DNA from: Verrucomicrobiota bacterium
GTDB lineage: Bacteria; Verrucomicrobiota; Verrucomicrobiia; Verrucomicrobiales; Akkermansiaceae
DNA: 64,000 bases
Direction: 5' to 3'
Assembly: GCA_017301995.1 (NCBI GenBank)
Contig: JAFLEH010000002.1
Coordinates: 222,839 to 286,838 of the forward strand
Below the pieces are notes generated by a model. The model made no database searches, had not been told where the DNA came from, and saw only the letters and a list, made by a program, of their open reading frames with translations. Position 1 is the first letter of the stretch. Every line of letters begins with the position of its first letter. Below, in pieces: positions 53,237-60,818 of the stretch. Position numbers and translations under genes: made by a program.

Positions 53237-54160
53237 TCACCGTGCCACCTTTCCCCGAATTCTTCTAACAAGATTCTCCAGATGCGGCATCGCCACTCCC
53301 GCGGCGGTCGCGCGGCGGAGAGGTTCCTCCCAGATTGGCCCCAGTTCGACCTCGCGGCCGTCCAGGAAGTCGATCATGCTGGACGGCCGATAGGGGCCCA
53401 TCGGCCGGGTGCGGTTGATGTTGAAATCAATCAGGTTGTCGGTTAGGTCCATCCCCAGCGCCCGGGCGGCGGCGATGATTTCCGCCATCAGCGCGCGGAT
53501 TTCCGCCTCGATGGCGGGTGAGGCGAGCAGCACGTCGGTGGTCACTCCGCCTTCGGCGATGGCCAGACCGTTGAAAGGAACGTTCCAGACCAGCTTCTGC
53601 CACTGGGCCTCTTCGAGCCGTTCGGCGGATTCGGCGGGAATCCCGGCCGCACGGAAGCGGCGGACGATTTCCGTGGCGCGTCCCCGGCCGTCGGGCCGCC
53701 ATTCGCCGATGGCGACCCGGCCGCCCGCCGTGTGGCGGACATGCCCCGGAGCCAGCCGATTGATGCAGACAAAACAGAGGCCGCCCAACACCCTATCGGG
53801 CCCGGTGATCGCCTCGATGGCCTCGCAGTTTCCCAGCCCGTTCTGAAGGGTGAGCACCTGCGTGTTTTCGTGGAGCAACGGGGGGAGAACCTCGGCCAAA
53901 TGGCGGTTGGCGGTTGCTTTCCACGCCACGATCACCAGATCCACTGGTCCGATCTCCTTCGTTGTTAGTGCGGAGTTCACATTCGGCAGATGGAAATCGC
54001 CGTGAACGCTATCCACACGCAATCCGTCCCGCACCACATCCGGATGGTCGGACCGCAGCAGAAACGAAATGTTTTCCCCATGCTGTGCCAGCCGCCCGCC
54101 GTAATAAATCCCGACGGCACCCGCGCCTATCAACGCCACCTTGTCGAACGACCATTTCAC
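53237..54160 (-). CDS. panE: 2-dehydropantoate 2-reductase family protein
   Basis: 307 residues from a GTG at 54160 (a TTG at 54196 would add 12). It uses NADPH to reduce ketopantoate to pantoate in CoA synthesis; several paralogues act on other 2-oxo acids. The nucleotide loop is VALIGAGAVGIYYGGRLAQHG, followed by LTLQNGLGNCEAI. The catalytic Lys is in AQWQKLVWNVPFNGLAIA and the C-terminal RTRPMGPYRPSSMIDFLDGREVELG is the substrate-binding part. No other pantothenate gene is adjacent. Confidence 0.85.
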   Translation of the reverse strand: MKWSFDKVALIGAGAVGIYYGGRLAQHGENISFLLRSDHPDVVRDGLRVDSVHGDFHLPNVNSALTTKEIGPVDLVIVAWKATANRHLAEVLPPLLHENTQVLTLQNGLGNCEAIEAITGPDRVLGGLCFVCINRLAPGHVRHTAGGRVAIGEWRPDGRGRATEIVRRFRAAGIPAESAERLEEAQWQKLVWNVPFNGLAIAEGGVTTDVLLASPAIEAEIRALMAEIIAAARALGMDLTDNLIDFNINRTRPMGPYRPSSMIDFLDGREVELGPIWEEPLRRATAAGVAMPHLENLVRRIRGKVAR

Positions 54161-54214
54161 GCGGCCAAGTCCAGCATTCGGCTGCGATCCGGGCAAGCCC
54201 CGACTGCCTGAAAA

Positions 54215-55204
54215 TCACTCGTCCTTGAACGGTTCCGCGCGGCGGTCCTCGATGCACCGGGTGAGCCAGCGCACCAGCTTTTCGGCCTCCTCGGACTCGT
54301 TGCGCATGGTGGTCAACGCGGTCCAGTCGAGCTGCGGTCGCGAGCGCGGCGCGGCGATCCGGTTGATGTCGAGCTTGGCCATGATGGCGTCGCTTTCCAC
54401 CGGATGGGCGTTGAGAATGTTTTCTGGCCGAGGGAGATCGTCGAGCGCCTCCGTGGTTAGTCCGAACGAGGTCACGCCCACACCGAACTCCGCGCACAGC
54501 CGGCGAAGACCGTCGGCCAGCGCCTCATCCTGGATGGGGGCCGCATAGACGAGTTCGCCACCCTGTGCCCACATCGAAACAGCCAGGGTTTGGAAAAAAT
54601 CCTCGCGGTACGTATGCAGCGAGGGTTGGATCCGGAGTCGCGCCGCATGCAGGCGGAACGGCGGGATTCCGAGCCGCTGCTTGAGGCTGAGCATCGCTTC
54701 GTCCAAGGCCATTTCCTCGTCGGGCGAGCCACCGGTTTCCCAATCGACCAGCACCAGTTCGGGGTATTTCCAGAGATTGCCTAACGGCGAGGCCTTTCCG
54801 AACGCCTGCCGGAAGGCGAACGGGAAACGTCCGTTGATTTCAAAATAGCGGGTGACCACCGCCCGAAACTTGCGGATCCGCTGCATCGCGGCATCCACTT
54901 CTTCGTGGTCGTCCGCGAGGTCGTCCAGCCGTCCTTGGGTGAGCGAGAGCAATTCCTGCGCGCCCGATAGGGCCGGGAGCGGTGCGCTGCGGCGGTAGTA
55001 GCCCTGGCCCTTTTCCACCTTGGCGATCGGAGACCCCGGATCGCAGGACATGATGGAAAAATGGTAGCGCAGCGAGGCGTCGGAATAATTCCCGCTCAAT
55101 TGCAGCCTTGTGAGCCGGATCAACTCGGTGCCCTTGATCGCATCCACCGGATTGCTGGGAAGCAAGGTGGGTAGGATATCTGAAAGCTGCTTGCGGAGGC
55201 TCAT
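54215..55204 (-). CDS. Unrecognised protein with winged-helix-like N-terminus
   Basis: 329 residues from the ATG at 55204. The first ~80 residues (KQLSDILPTLLPSNP, TELIRLTRLQLSGNYSDASLRYHFSIM, KVEKGQGYYRR) have the spacing of a winged helix with a beta wing. The remainder is mixed alpha/beta. KYPELVLVDWE followed by ten or so residues and LRIQPSLHTYREDFFQTL resembles a domain that fetches DNA or nucleotide substrates, and the D-x-E spacing recalls PD-(D/E)xK folds, but this is weak. I cannot name it. It is 55 bp upstream of panE on the same strand and could be co-transcribed. Confidence 0.6.
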   Translation of the reverse strand: MSLRKQLSDILPTLLPSNPVDAIKGTELIRLTRLQLSGNYSDASLRYHFSIMSCDPGSPIAKVEKGQGYYRRSAPLPALSGAQELLSLTQGRLDDLADDHEEVDAAMQRIRKFRAVVTRYFEINGRFPFAFRQAFGKASPLGNLWKYPELVLVDWETGGSPDEEMALDEAMLSLKQRLGIPPFRLHAARLRIQPSLHTYREDFFQTLAVSMWAQGGELVYAAPIQDEALADGLRRLCAEFGVGVTSFGLTTEALDDLPRPENILNAHPVESDAIMAKLDINRIAAPRSRPQLDWTALTTMRNESEEAEKLVRWLTRCIEDRRAEPFKDE

Positions 55205-55377
55205 GACGGAGGATTTTACGATAGGGGGATGCTGCTGCCCCGGAGACAAGCGGATTTTTTGAAATTCATCAAGCGGCAAATGCGGGAGATTCGAAAAAAA
55301 CCGGTTGTTCGGTCAGGATTTGAAGAAACCGGCCGGTGGGCTTGTCAAACCCGGTGATGACTGCCACATTGCGCCCG

Positions 55378-56109
55378 ATGAAAGTGTTCGCCACCGTTGT
55401 TTCCATCTTTGCCGCCGCTGCGATGGGTGCTTCCGCCCAGCAGGCCCAGCCTGATCCCAACGCGCTCCTCAAGGGCGCCCGCATGGCCGCCGCCCTGGTG
55501 AACCTTGAGGACGGTCTCACGGGCAATCTCAACAAGGACGGCAGGCAGACGCCGCTGGCGCTCTTCCTGAAGGGCAAGAACATCCAGTTCCAATTCTCCA
55601 CCCAAAAGGACAAGTGGGACATCTTCCATCTCCGCCTCGATGATGAGGCGCTCAATCTGTTCCGGATCGAAAACGGCAAAACCGAGAACTTTCCCGCCGC
55701 CCGCCTGATGGAACCGATCGCCGGCACCGATGTGACCTACGAGGATCTATCCATGCGGTTCCTCTACTGGCCCAACGCGAAAATCGAGGCCGAGGAGAAT
55801 ATCAACTCGTTCGATTGCTATAAGCTGAAGATCGAAAAGCCGAAGAGCGTGGCCGGCCGGTATGCGGCGGTCTATGTGTGGGTTTCCAAAAAATACGGGG
55901 CGTTCATCAAGGTCGCCGGTTACGAGGCGTCCGGCAAGCTGGTGAAGGAATTCCAGGTGCGGGATGTGATGCCGATCAACGATAAAACCTGGGGACTCAA
56001 GAAAATGGAAGTCGCCACTTACGACTCGACCGGGAAGACCAAGGCATCCATCACCAACCTGATCTTCGACAACCCCCGCAAGGCCCCCAAACCGGCGGGG
56101 CTGCGCTGA
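55378..56109 (+). CDS. Exported LolA-like / outer-membrane lipoprotein-sorting family protein
   Basis: 243 residues from the ATG at 55378. A signal peptide (MKVFATVVSIFAAAAMGASAQ) precedes a half-open beta-barrel type sequence: GLTGNLNKDGRQTPLALFLKG, IQFQFSTQKDKW, FRIENGKTENFPA, DLSMRFLYWPNAKI, YAAVYVWVSKKYGAFIKV and a late WGLKKMEVATYD. The order fits the outer-membrane-lipoprotein-sorting domain family (TIGR/DUF types related to LolA), where the pocket holds a lipid or acyl chain. True LolA is unlikely; function unknown. The REP-type repeats begin 15 bp after its stop. Confidence 0.7.
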   Translation: MKVFATVVSIFAAAAMGASAQQAQPDPNALLKGARMAAALVNLEDGLTGNLNKDGRQTPLALFLKGKNIQFQFSTQKDKWDIFHLRLDDEALNLFRIENGKTENFPAARLMEPIAGTDVTYEDLSMRFLYWPNAKIEAEENINSFDCYKLKIEKPKSVAGRYAAVYVWVSKKYGAFIKVAGYEASGKLVKEFQVRDVMPINDKTWGLKKMEVATYDSTGKTKASITNLIFDNPRKAPKPAGLR

Positions 56110-56123
56110 GAAATCGTGTGCCG

Positions 56124-56612
56124 CAGGCAGGGACCGATCTCCGAGCGGTCCGGTTGGTGGCGGGCCCGGTTTTCCAAAACCCACGCCCCCATCCCGGAGC
56201 ACCAACCGCGGAAACATGGCGGAGTTCGTGATGGATAAGCGCATGGCAGGCAGGGACCGATCTCCGAGCGGTCCGGTTGGTGGCGGGCCCGGTTTTTCAA
56301 AATCCACGCCCCCATCCCGGAGCACCAACCGCGGAAACATGGCGGAGTTCGTGATGGATAGGTGCATGGCAGGCAGGGACCGATCTCCGAGCGGTCCGGT
56401 TGGTGGCGGGCCCGGTTTTTCAAAATCCACGCCCCCATCCCGGAGCACCAACCGCGGAAACATGGCGGAGTTCGTGATGGATAGGCGCATGGCAGGCAGG
56501 GACCGATCTCCGAGCGGTCCGGTTGCTGGCGGGCCCGGTTTTTCAAAATCCACGCCCCTATCCCGGCGCGCCAACAACGCGCACGCGGCGGCGGGGCGGC
56601 GTTGTGTATAGG
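56124..56612. repeat. Four tandem 123-bp repeats (REP-like array, left side)
   Basis: Units begin at 56124, 56247, 56370 and 56493, each 123 bp and nearly identical. Each holds a REP-type hairpin GGACCG-ATCTCCGAG-CGGTCC, followed by a second conserved part ending in a GATGGATA(G/A)GCGCATG junction. Open frames across the array on both strands are by-products of a unit length divisible by 3. The array is followed by a second hairpin type and then by the RAYT gene. Confidence 0.9.
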
Positions 56613-56643
56613 CGCATCATGCGGAGCCGGAGCGCTGCCCGCC

Positions 56644-56664
56644 GGACCTTTCGGAGAAAGGTCC
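56644..56664. repeat. Hairpin GGACCTTT-CGGAG-AAAGGTCC (copy 1)
   Basis: Perfect 8-bp stem with a 5-base loop. Exact copies occur at 57531-57551 and 57847-57867. All three are followed by CC(C)TGCCATGG and sit just outside the 123-bp units. It is a second REP-like hairpin type belonging to the same locus as the RAYT gene. Confidence 0.8.
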
Positions 56665-56677
56665 CCTGCCATGGGGC

Positions 56678-57154
56678 TTACCATCCACGACCCTCGGGAA
56701 ACCACACATGAGGCCACTCTTCGTAACATGCAACCATTCCCTTTCGCACCGGATTCTCCCGTATGTAGGCCCACTTGTCCTGATGGTCGGATTCGGAGCG
56801 GATCCGGTGATCGTGGAAGTCCCGTTGCCAAACGATGCCGCAGGTCCGGGCGGTGAAACGTTTCCAATCGGCCAGCACTTTGGAGAGTCCGTCTCCCTTT
56901 TTCCACGTTAGGGATATGAGCGCATGCAGGTGATCCGGCATAAGGAGGAAGATCTCCGGCCGCCACCGCTGGCGATCAAAAAGGAATGATACCGAATCCA
57001 ACAGCAGCCGCGGAGTTTCTCCCGCAGTGAGTTGTTGAGGACCGCGGGACTGGCAATTGATGGTGACAAAAAACGTGGCGTTGGAGTCAACCCAATCCGG
57101 TGGGACATGAATTGGTCCGCGAGGTCTGCGATCTGGACGGGAATCGGACAACAT
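56678..57154 (-). CDS. REP-associated tyrosine transposase (RAYT, Y1/HUH family)
   Basis: 158 residues from the ATG at 57154. The HUH motif is LLMPDHLHALI (His75, His77) and the catalytic Tyr is Tyr130 in DKWAYIRENPVRKG, the family hallmark. The N-terminal VTINCQSRGPQQL and the GDGLSKVLADWKRFTA region match RAYT/TnpA-REP proteins. These single-copy enzymes cut and join REP hairpins; unlike IS200 transposases they do not usually mobilise themselves. REP-like arrays flank it on both sides. It appears intact. Confidence 0.92.
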   Translation of the reverse strand: MLSDSRPDRRPRGPIHVPPDWVDSNATFFVTINCQSRGPQQLTAGETPRLLLDSVSFLFDRQRWRPEIFLLMPDHLHALISLTWKKGDGLSKVLADWKRFTARTCGIVWQRDFHDHRIRSESDHQDKWAYIRENPVRKGMVACYEEWPHVWFPEGRGW

Positions 57155-57994
57155 GGGATAGGGAGCGATGATTGGGATGGACGAATAAGGACTGGGCGGT
57201 TGCAAGGACAGGATACGCGTTGATTTTGGATAGGTTTCATCATGCCATGTTGCGCACCGCAGGCAGGGACCGATCTCCGGGCGGTCCGGCTGTTGGCGGG
57301 CCCGGTTTTTCAAAACCAAGCCCCCATCCCGGCGCGCCAACAACGCGCACGCGGCGGAGTTTAGTGATGGATAGGCGCAGCGCAGGCAGGGACCGATCTC
57401 CGAGCGGTTCGGTTGCTGGCGGGCCCGATTTTCCAAAACCCGCTCCCGTACCCCGGCGCGCCAACCGCGGAACCACGGCGGAGTTTTGTGATGGATAGAC
57501 GCATCATGCGGAACCGGAGCGCTATCCGCCGGACCTTTCGGAGAAAGGTCCCTGCCATGGCGCCGGTCCGCAGGCAGGGACCGATCTCCGAGCGGTCCGG
57601 TTGGTGGCGGGCCCGGTATTCCCAAACCACGCCCCCATCCCGGCGCACCAACAACGCGCACGCGGCGGCGGCGGGGTGTTATGGATAGGCGCACCGCAGG
57701 CAGGGACCGACCTCCGGGCGGTCCGGCTGTTGGCGGGCCCGGTTTTTCAAAACCAAGCCCCCATCCCGGCGCGCCAACAACGCGCACGCGGCGGCGGGGC
57801 GGCGTTGTGGATAGACCCATCATGCGCAACCGGAGCGCTGCCCACCGGACCTTTCGGAGAAAGGTCCCTGCCATGGCGCGGTCCCTGCCATTTACGAGCC
57901 TGCGGCCCAAAAAAATGCTGGCCTGTGGAGTGAAACACCCTCGCTCCAGGACGCGTAGAATGTAAACCCGGTCGAAGCGACATGGGATATTACG
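57155..57994. repeat. REP-like array, right side
   Basis: Units starting with CAGGCAGGGACCG at 57260, 57383, 57571 and 57697 resemble the left array, with spacings of 123, 188 and 126 bp. Two of the longer-spaced parts hold the GGACCTTT hairpin (57531-57551, 57847-57867). The units have more differences than on the left (GGGCGGTCC or GAGCGGTTC in the hairpin). The repeats end by ~57890; from there to 57994 lies the short upstream region of the FAD oxidoreductase gene, with no other feature seen. Confidence 0.85.
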
Positions 57995-59899
57995 ATGAAA
58001 CGGATCGCATTCATAATTGTGGCGTGGTCGCAGGCCCTGATGGGGTATGCGGCGGATAGGCCGGTGGCTCCCGGCAATACGCTGTTGCTGGAGGCCGAGG
58101 CGTTTTCGGATACCGGCGGCTGGGATCTCGACCAGCAGGCGATGGATGTGATGGGCTCGCCCTATTTGCTCGCCCACGGGCTGGGAGTGCCGGTGCCCGA
58201 CGCGACGACCGTGGCGCGCGTCCCGGAGGCGGGAAAATACCGGGTTTGGGTGAGGACCCGCGATTGGGTGGCTCCGTGGAAAGCGCCGGGCGCGCCGGGG
58301 CGGTTCCAGGTGGTGTTGGATGGCAGGCCGCTTTCGCCAACCTTCGGCACCGAGGGCGCGGATTGGCATTGGCAGGACGGCGGAACGGTGGATTTGCCGG
58401 CGGGCGAAACCAAGGTGGCGCTCCACGATCTAACCGGGTTTGAGGGGCGGTGCGATGCGGTGGCGCTGAGCCGCGATCTGGCATTCCGTCCGCCGAACGA
58501 CCCGGCGGCGCTCGCGGAATTCCGGATGAAGGCGCTCGGTCTAACCGCCGAACCGGCCGACGGTGGCGAGTTCGATCTGGTGGTGGTGGGCGGCGGCATC
58601 GCCGGAACCTGCGCGGCCGTTTCCGCGGCTCGCAACGGACTGAGGGTGGCCCTGGTCCAGGATCGTCCCGTGTTGGGCGGAAACGGCAGTTCCGAGGTCC
58701 GCGTGTGGCCGGAGGGGCATACCAAACAGAAACCCTATCCGCATATCGGCGAGATCGTGGAGGAACTCACGCCTCCCAAAGGGCCCGGCGACAGAAACGC
58801 GGCCGCCGGCGAGCGATTCACCGACCAACGCAAGCTCGATGTGGCGCGGGCCGAACCCCGCCTGACCCTGATGCTCGAACAGCGGGTCAACGCGGTGGAA
58901 ATGAAGGACGGCAAGATCGCCGCGGTGGTCGCCCAAAACACCCGCACCGCCCAGCGCGTCCGCGTTCGCGGCAAGCTCTTCGCGGATTGCACGGGCGATG
59001 CCACGGTCGGATTCCTGGCGGGCGCCGATCATGAAATGGAGCGGGATGGCAAAATGGGCGCCAGCAACCTGTGGAATCTGCTCGACACCGCCGATCCCGC
59101 AGCCGTGCTGAAATGCGAGTGCAAGGACAAGGACGCGCTGACGATTGGCGTTCGCGAGGGACAAACCGCCGCGCCGTTTCCACGCTGTCCGTGGGCGCTC
59201 GATCTAACCGACAAGCCGTTTCCGGGGCGCAAGCTGAAAAAGGGACAGTGGGGCGGCAATCCGCTCTCCAACCTCGGCGCATGGTTTTGGGAAACCGGGT
59301 TCGACATGGACATGATCCGGGACATCGAACGCATCCGCGACCAGAATCTCCGCGCGATGTATGGCGCATGGGACGTGCTCAAGAACGTGGACGGACTCTA
59401 TCCGAACCACCGGCTCGGGTGGGTGGCCTACATCGCCGGAAAACGCGAGTCGCGGAGGTTGTTGGGCGATGTTCTTCTAACCGGAGACGATTTCCGCAAG
59501 GGCGTGGCCTACGAGGACGGCTGCTTCCCGTGCTCGTGGTCGATCGACCTCCATGCGCCGGATCCGGCGTTTTCCAAGGGACTCGACGGACAGGAGTTCA
59601 TTTCCAAGGCCACCGAAGGGGCGGCATACAAGTACAAAGGACCGTATTGGGCACCGTACCGTACACTTTACAGCCGGAACATCCCCAACCTGTTCATGGC
59701 GGGACGCAATATCAGCGTGAACCGCGAGGGACTCGGCCCGGTGCGGGTGATGCGCACCACCGGAATGATGGGCGAGATCGTCGGCAAGGCAGCGTGGATC
59801 GCCGTGTCCCAGGGCACCACCCCGCGCGGGGTCTATCAGAACCATCTGCCGCTGCTCCGGGAAATGATGTCGAAACCGGGCGTCTATCGGAAACCGTAG
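57995..59899 (+). CDS. Exported FAD-dependent oxidoreductase
   Basis: 634 residues with a signal peptide (MKRIAFIIVAWSQALMGYAAD). Residues ~25-175 form a carbohydrate-binding-like jelly roll (LLLEAEAFSDTGGWDLD, AGKYRVWVRTRDWVAPWK, DAVALSRD). The FAD_oxidored domain follows: dinucleotide loop FDLVVVGGGIAGTCAAVSAARNG, then RPVLGGNGSSEVRVW, FADCTGDATVGFLAG and the final IPNLFMAGRNISV, GPVRVMRTTGMMGEIVGKAAW. This arrangement is frequent in exported proteins of Verrucomicrobia and Planctomycetes that degrade polysaccharides, but the substrate is unknown. Confidence 0.85.
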   Translation: MKRIAFIIVAWSQALMGYAADRPVAPGNTLLLEAEAFSDTGGWDLDQQAMDVMGSPYLLAHGLGVPVPDATTVARVPEAGKYRVWVRTRDWVAPWKAPGAPGRFQVVLDGRPLSPTFGTEGADWHWQDGGTVDLPAGETKVALHDLTGFEGRCDAVALSRDLAFRPPNDPAALAEFRMKALGLTAEPADGGEFDLVVVGGGIAGTCAAVSAARNGLRVALVQDRPVLGGNGSSEVRVWPEGHTKQKPYPHIGEIVEELTPPKGPGDRNAAAGERFTDQRKLDVARAEPRLTLMLEQRVNAVEMKDGKIAAVVAQNTRTAQRVRVRGKLFADCTGDATVGFLAGADHEMERDGKMGASNLWNLLDTADPAAVLKCECKDKDALTIGVREGQTAAPFPRCPWALDLTDKPFPGRKLKKGQWGGNPLSNLGAWFWETGFDMDMIRDIERIRDQNLRAMYGAWDVLKNVDGLYPNHRLGWVAYIAGKRESRRLLGDVLLTGDDFRKGVAYEDGCFPCSWSIDLHAPDPAFSKGLDGQEFISKATEGAAYKYKGPYWAPYRTLYSRNIPNLFMAGRNISVNREGLGPVRVMRTTGMMGEIVGKAAWIAVSQGTTPRGVYQNHLPLLREMMSKPGVYRKP

Positions 59900-59915
59900 C
59901 AGGCGCTTGTCTCGG

Positions 59916-59974
59916 AAAATCTCAAATTCCAAATCCGAAATTTGAAATCTCGAATGTGAAATTTGAAATCTGAA
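59916..59974. repeat. AT-rich self-similar phrase
   Basis: TCTCAAATTCCAAATCCG, GAAATTTGAAATCTCGAA and GAAATTTGAAATCTGAAA run head to tail between the FAD oxidoreductase stop and the next gene. The wording matches the gap between atpD and atpC (11988-12017). It is not a coding sequence. Confidence 0.6.
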
Positions 59975-60008
59975 AAGGGCCTGGGCCTGCGGCCGGTTGG
60001 CCCTTGGA

Positions 60009-60173
60009 TCAATGGCCGGATTTGCCGGTCGGTTCGGGTTCTCCTTCCGGTTCGGCGTTTTTCTCCGCTTGGACTTTTGTGTTTTCGCGGAACACGAAGA
60101 ACCAGAACACGCCGATATGGGCTGCTACCATTACGACGGTGATGATTACGGCGATAAGCAGTGGTTGGGACAT
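60009..60173 (-). CDS. 54-residue membrane protein
   Basis: A short gene below usual length cut-offs. ATG at 60173, stop at 60009. The sequence starts MSQPLLIAVIITVVMVAAHI and continues with GVFWFFVFRENTKVQAEK, so one membrane helix (~5-28) is followed by a short charged tail rich in Glu and Pro (EPEGEPEPTGKSGH). The pattern resembles small subunits such as CcoQ-type or assembly peptides, but no partner is adjacent. Codon use follows the genome and the frame is free of stops only over this length. Real-gene status is inferred. Confidence 0.55.
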   Translation of the reverse strand: MSQPLLIAVIITVVMVAAHIGVFWFFVFRENTKVQAEKNAEPEGEPEPTGKSGH

Positions 60174-60285
60174 GGTGGAGTATCCATGCGCAAAAATCGG
60201 GCGGTCGGCAAGATAAAAACCGCGGAGTGCGAGGAAATGCCGGAATTGGCTTGTGATTCGCGCGGATCGGGTTTAGGGGTGCTGC

Positions 60286-60810
60286 ATGCATGCGCCTCTC
60301 GTGATGTCTTTGATAGGAAAAGACCGCCCCGGTCTGATGGAAACGGTCGCCAATCTCGTCGCCGATCATGGCGGAAACTGGCTGGAAAGCCGGATGTGCC
60401 GATTGGGTGGGGAGTTCGCCGGGATCCTGCGGCTGCATGTCGCCAAGGACCGCCAGACGGAACTTGAGGAGGCTCTGCGAGGGTTGGAACAGCAGGGACT
60501 CACCGTCAGTCTGCGGCCCGACAGTGGGGGTGCCGAGCCTTCCGAGGACCGCATGCTCGCGTTTGAGATCGTGGGACCGGACCGTCCGGGAATCGTCCGG
60601 CAGATGACCGCGGCCCTGGCGGCGCAGGGCGTGAACGTGGAGGAATTCAGCAGCGAGTGCATCAGCGCGCCGATGTCCGGCGAGCGCCTGTTCAACGCCC
60701 ATCTCCTGGTCCAGTTGCCCGAAGGCTGCGACGTGGACGCGCTATGCGACTCGATCGAGAAAACCGCCAACGATCTGGCGCTCGACGTGGACTTCGACGG
60801 TGAAGATTGA
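60286..60810 (+). CDS. Double ACT-domain regulator (GcvR-like)
   Basis: 174 residues. Two ACT domains: first VMSLIGKDRPGLMETVANLVADHGGNWLESRMCRLGGEFAG, second FEIVGPDRPGIVRQMTAALAAQGVNVEEFSSECISAPMSG followed by LFNAHLLVQLPE. This is the GcvR layout: GcvR binds glycine and controls the glycine-cleavage system through GcvA. No gcv gene is nearby, so the controlled pathway is unknown. It is convergent with the fucosidase gene. Confidence 0.88.
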   Translation: MHAPLVMSLIGKDRPGLMETVANLVADHGGNWLESRMCRLGGEFAGILRLHVAKDRQTELEEALRGLEQQGLTVSLRPDSGGAEPSEDRMLAFEIVGPDRPGIVRQMTAALAAQGVNVEEFSSECISAPMSGERLFNAHLLVQLPEGCDVDALCDSIEKTANDLALDVDFDGED

Positions 60811-60818
60811 GTCTGGTC

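Noticed and set aside
56019..56966. Repeat-containing open frame of 315 residues across the 123-bp tandem units, and similar frames on both strands
   Set aside because: The unit length (123) is a multiple of 3, so frames stay open automatically; they run into the LolA-like gene and the RAYT gene out of frame, and the units contain REP-type hairpins.
56124..57890. Possible CRISPR array
   Set aside because: Units are 123 bp with no unique spacers between short repeats, no leader and no cas genes; a RAYT gene lies in the middle.
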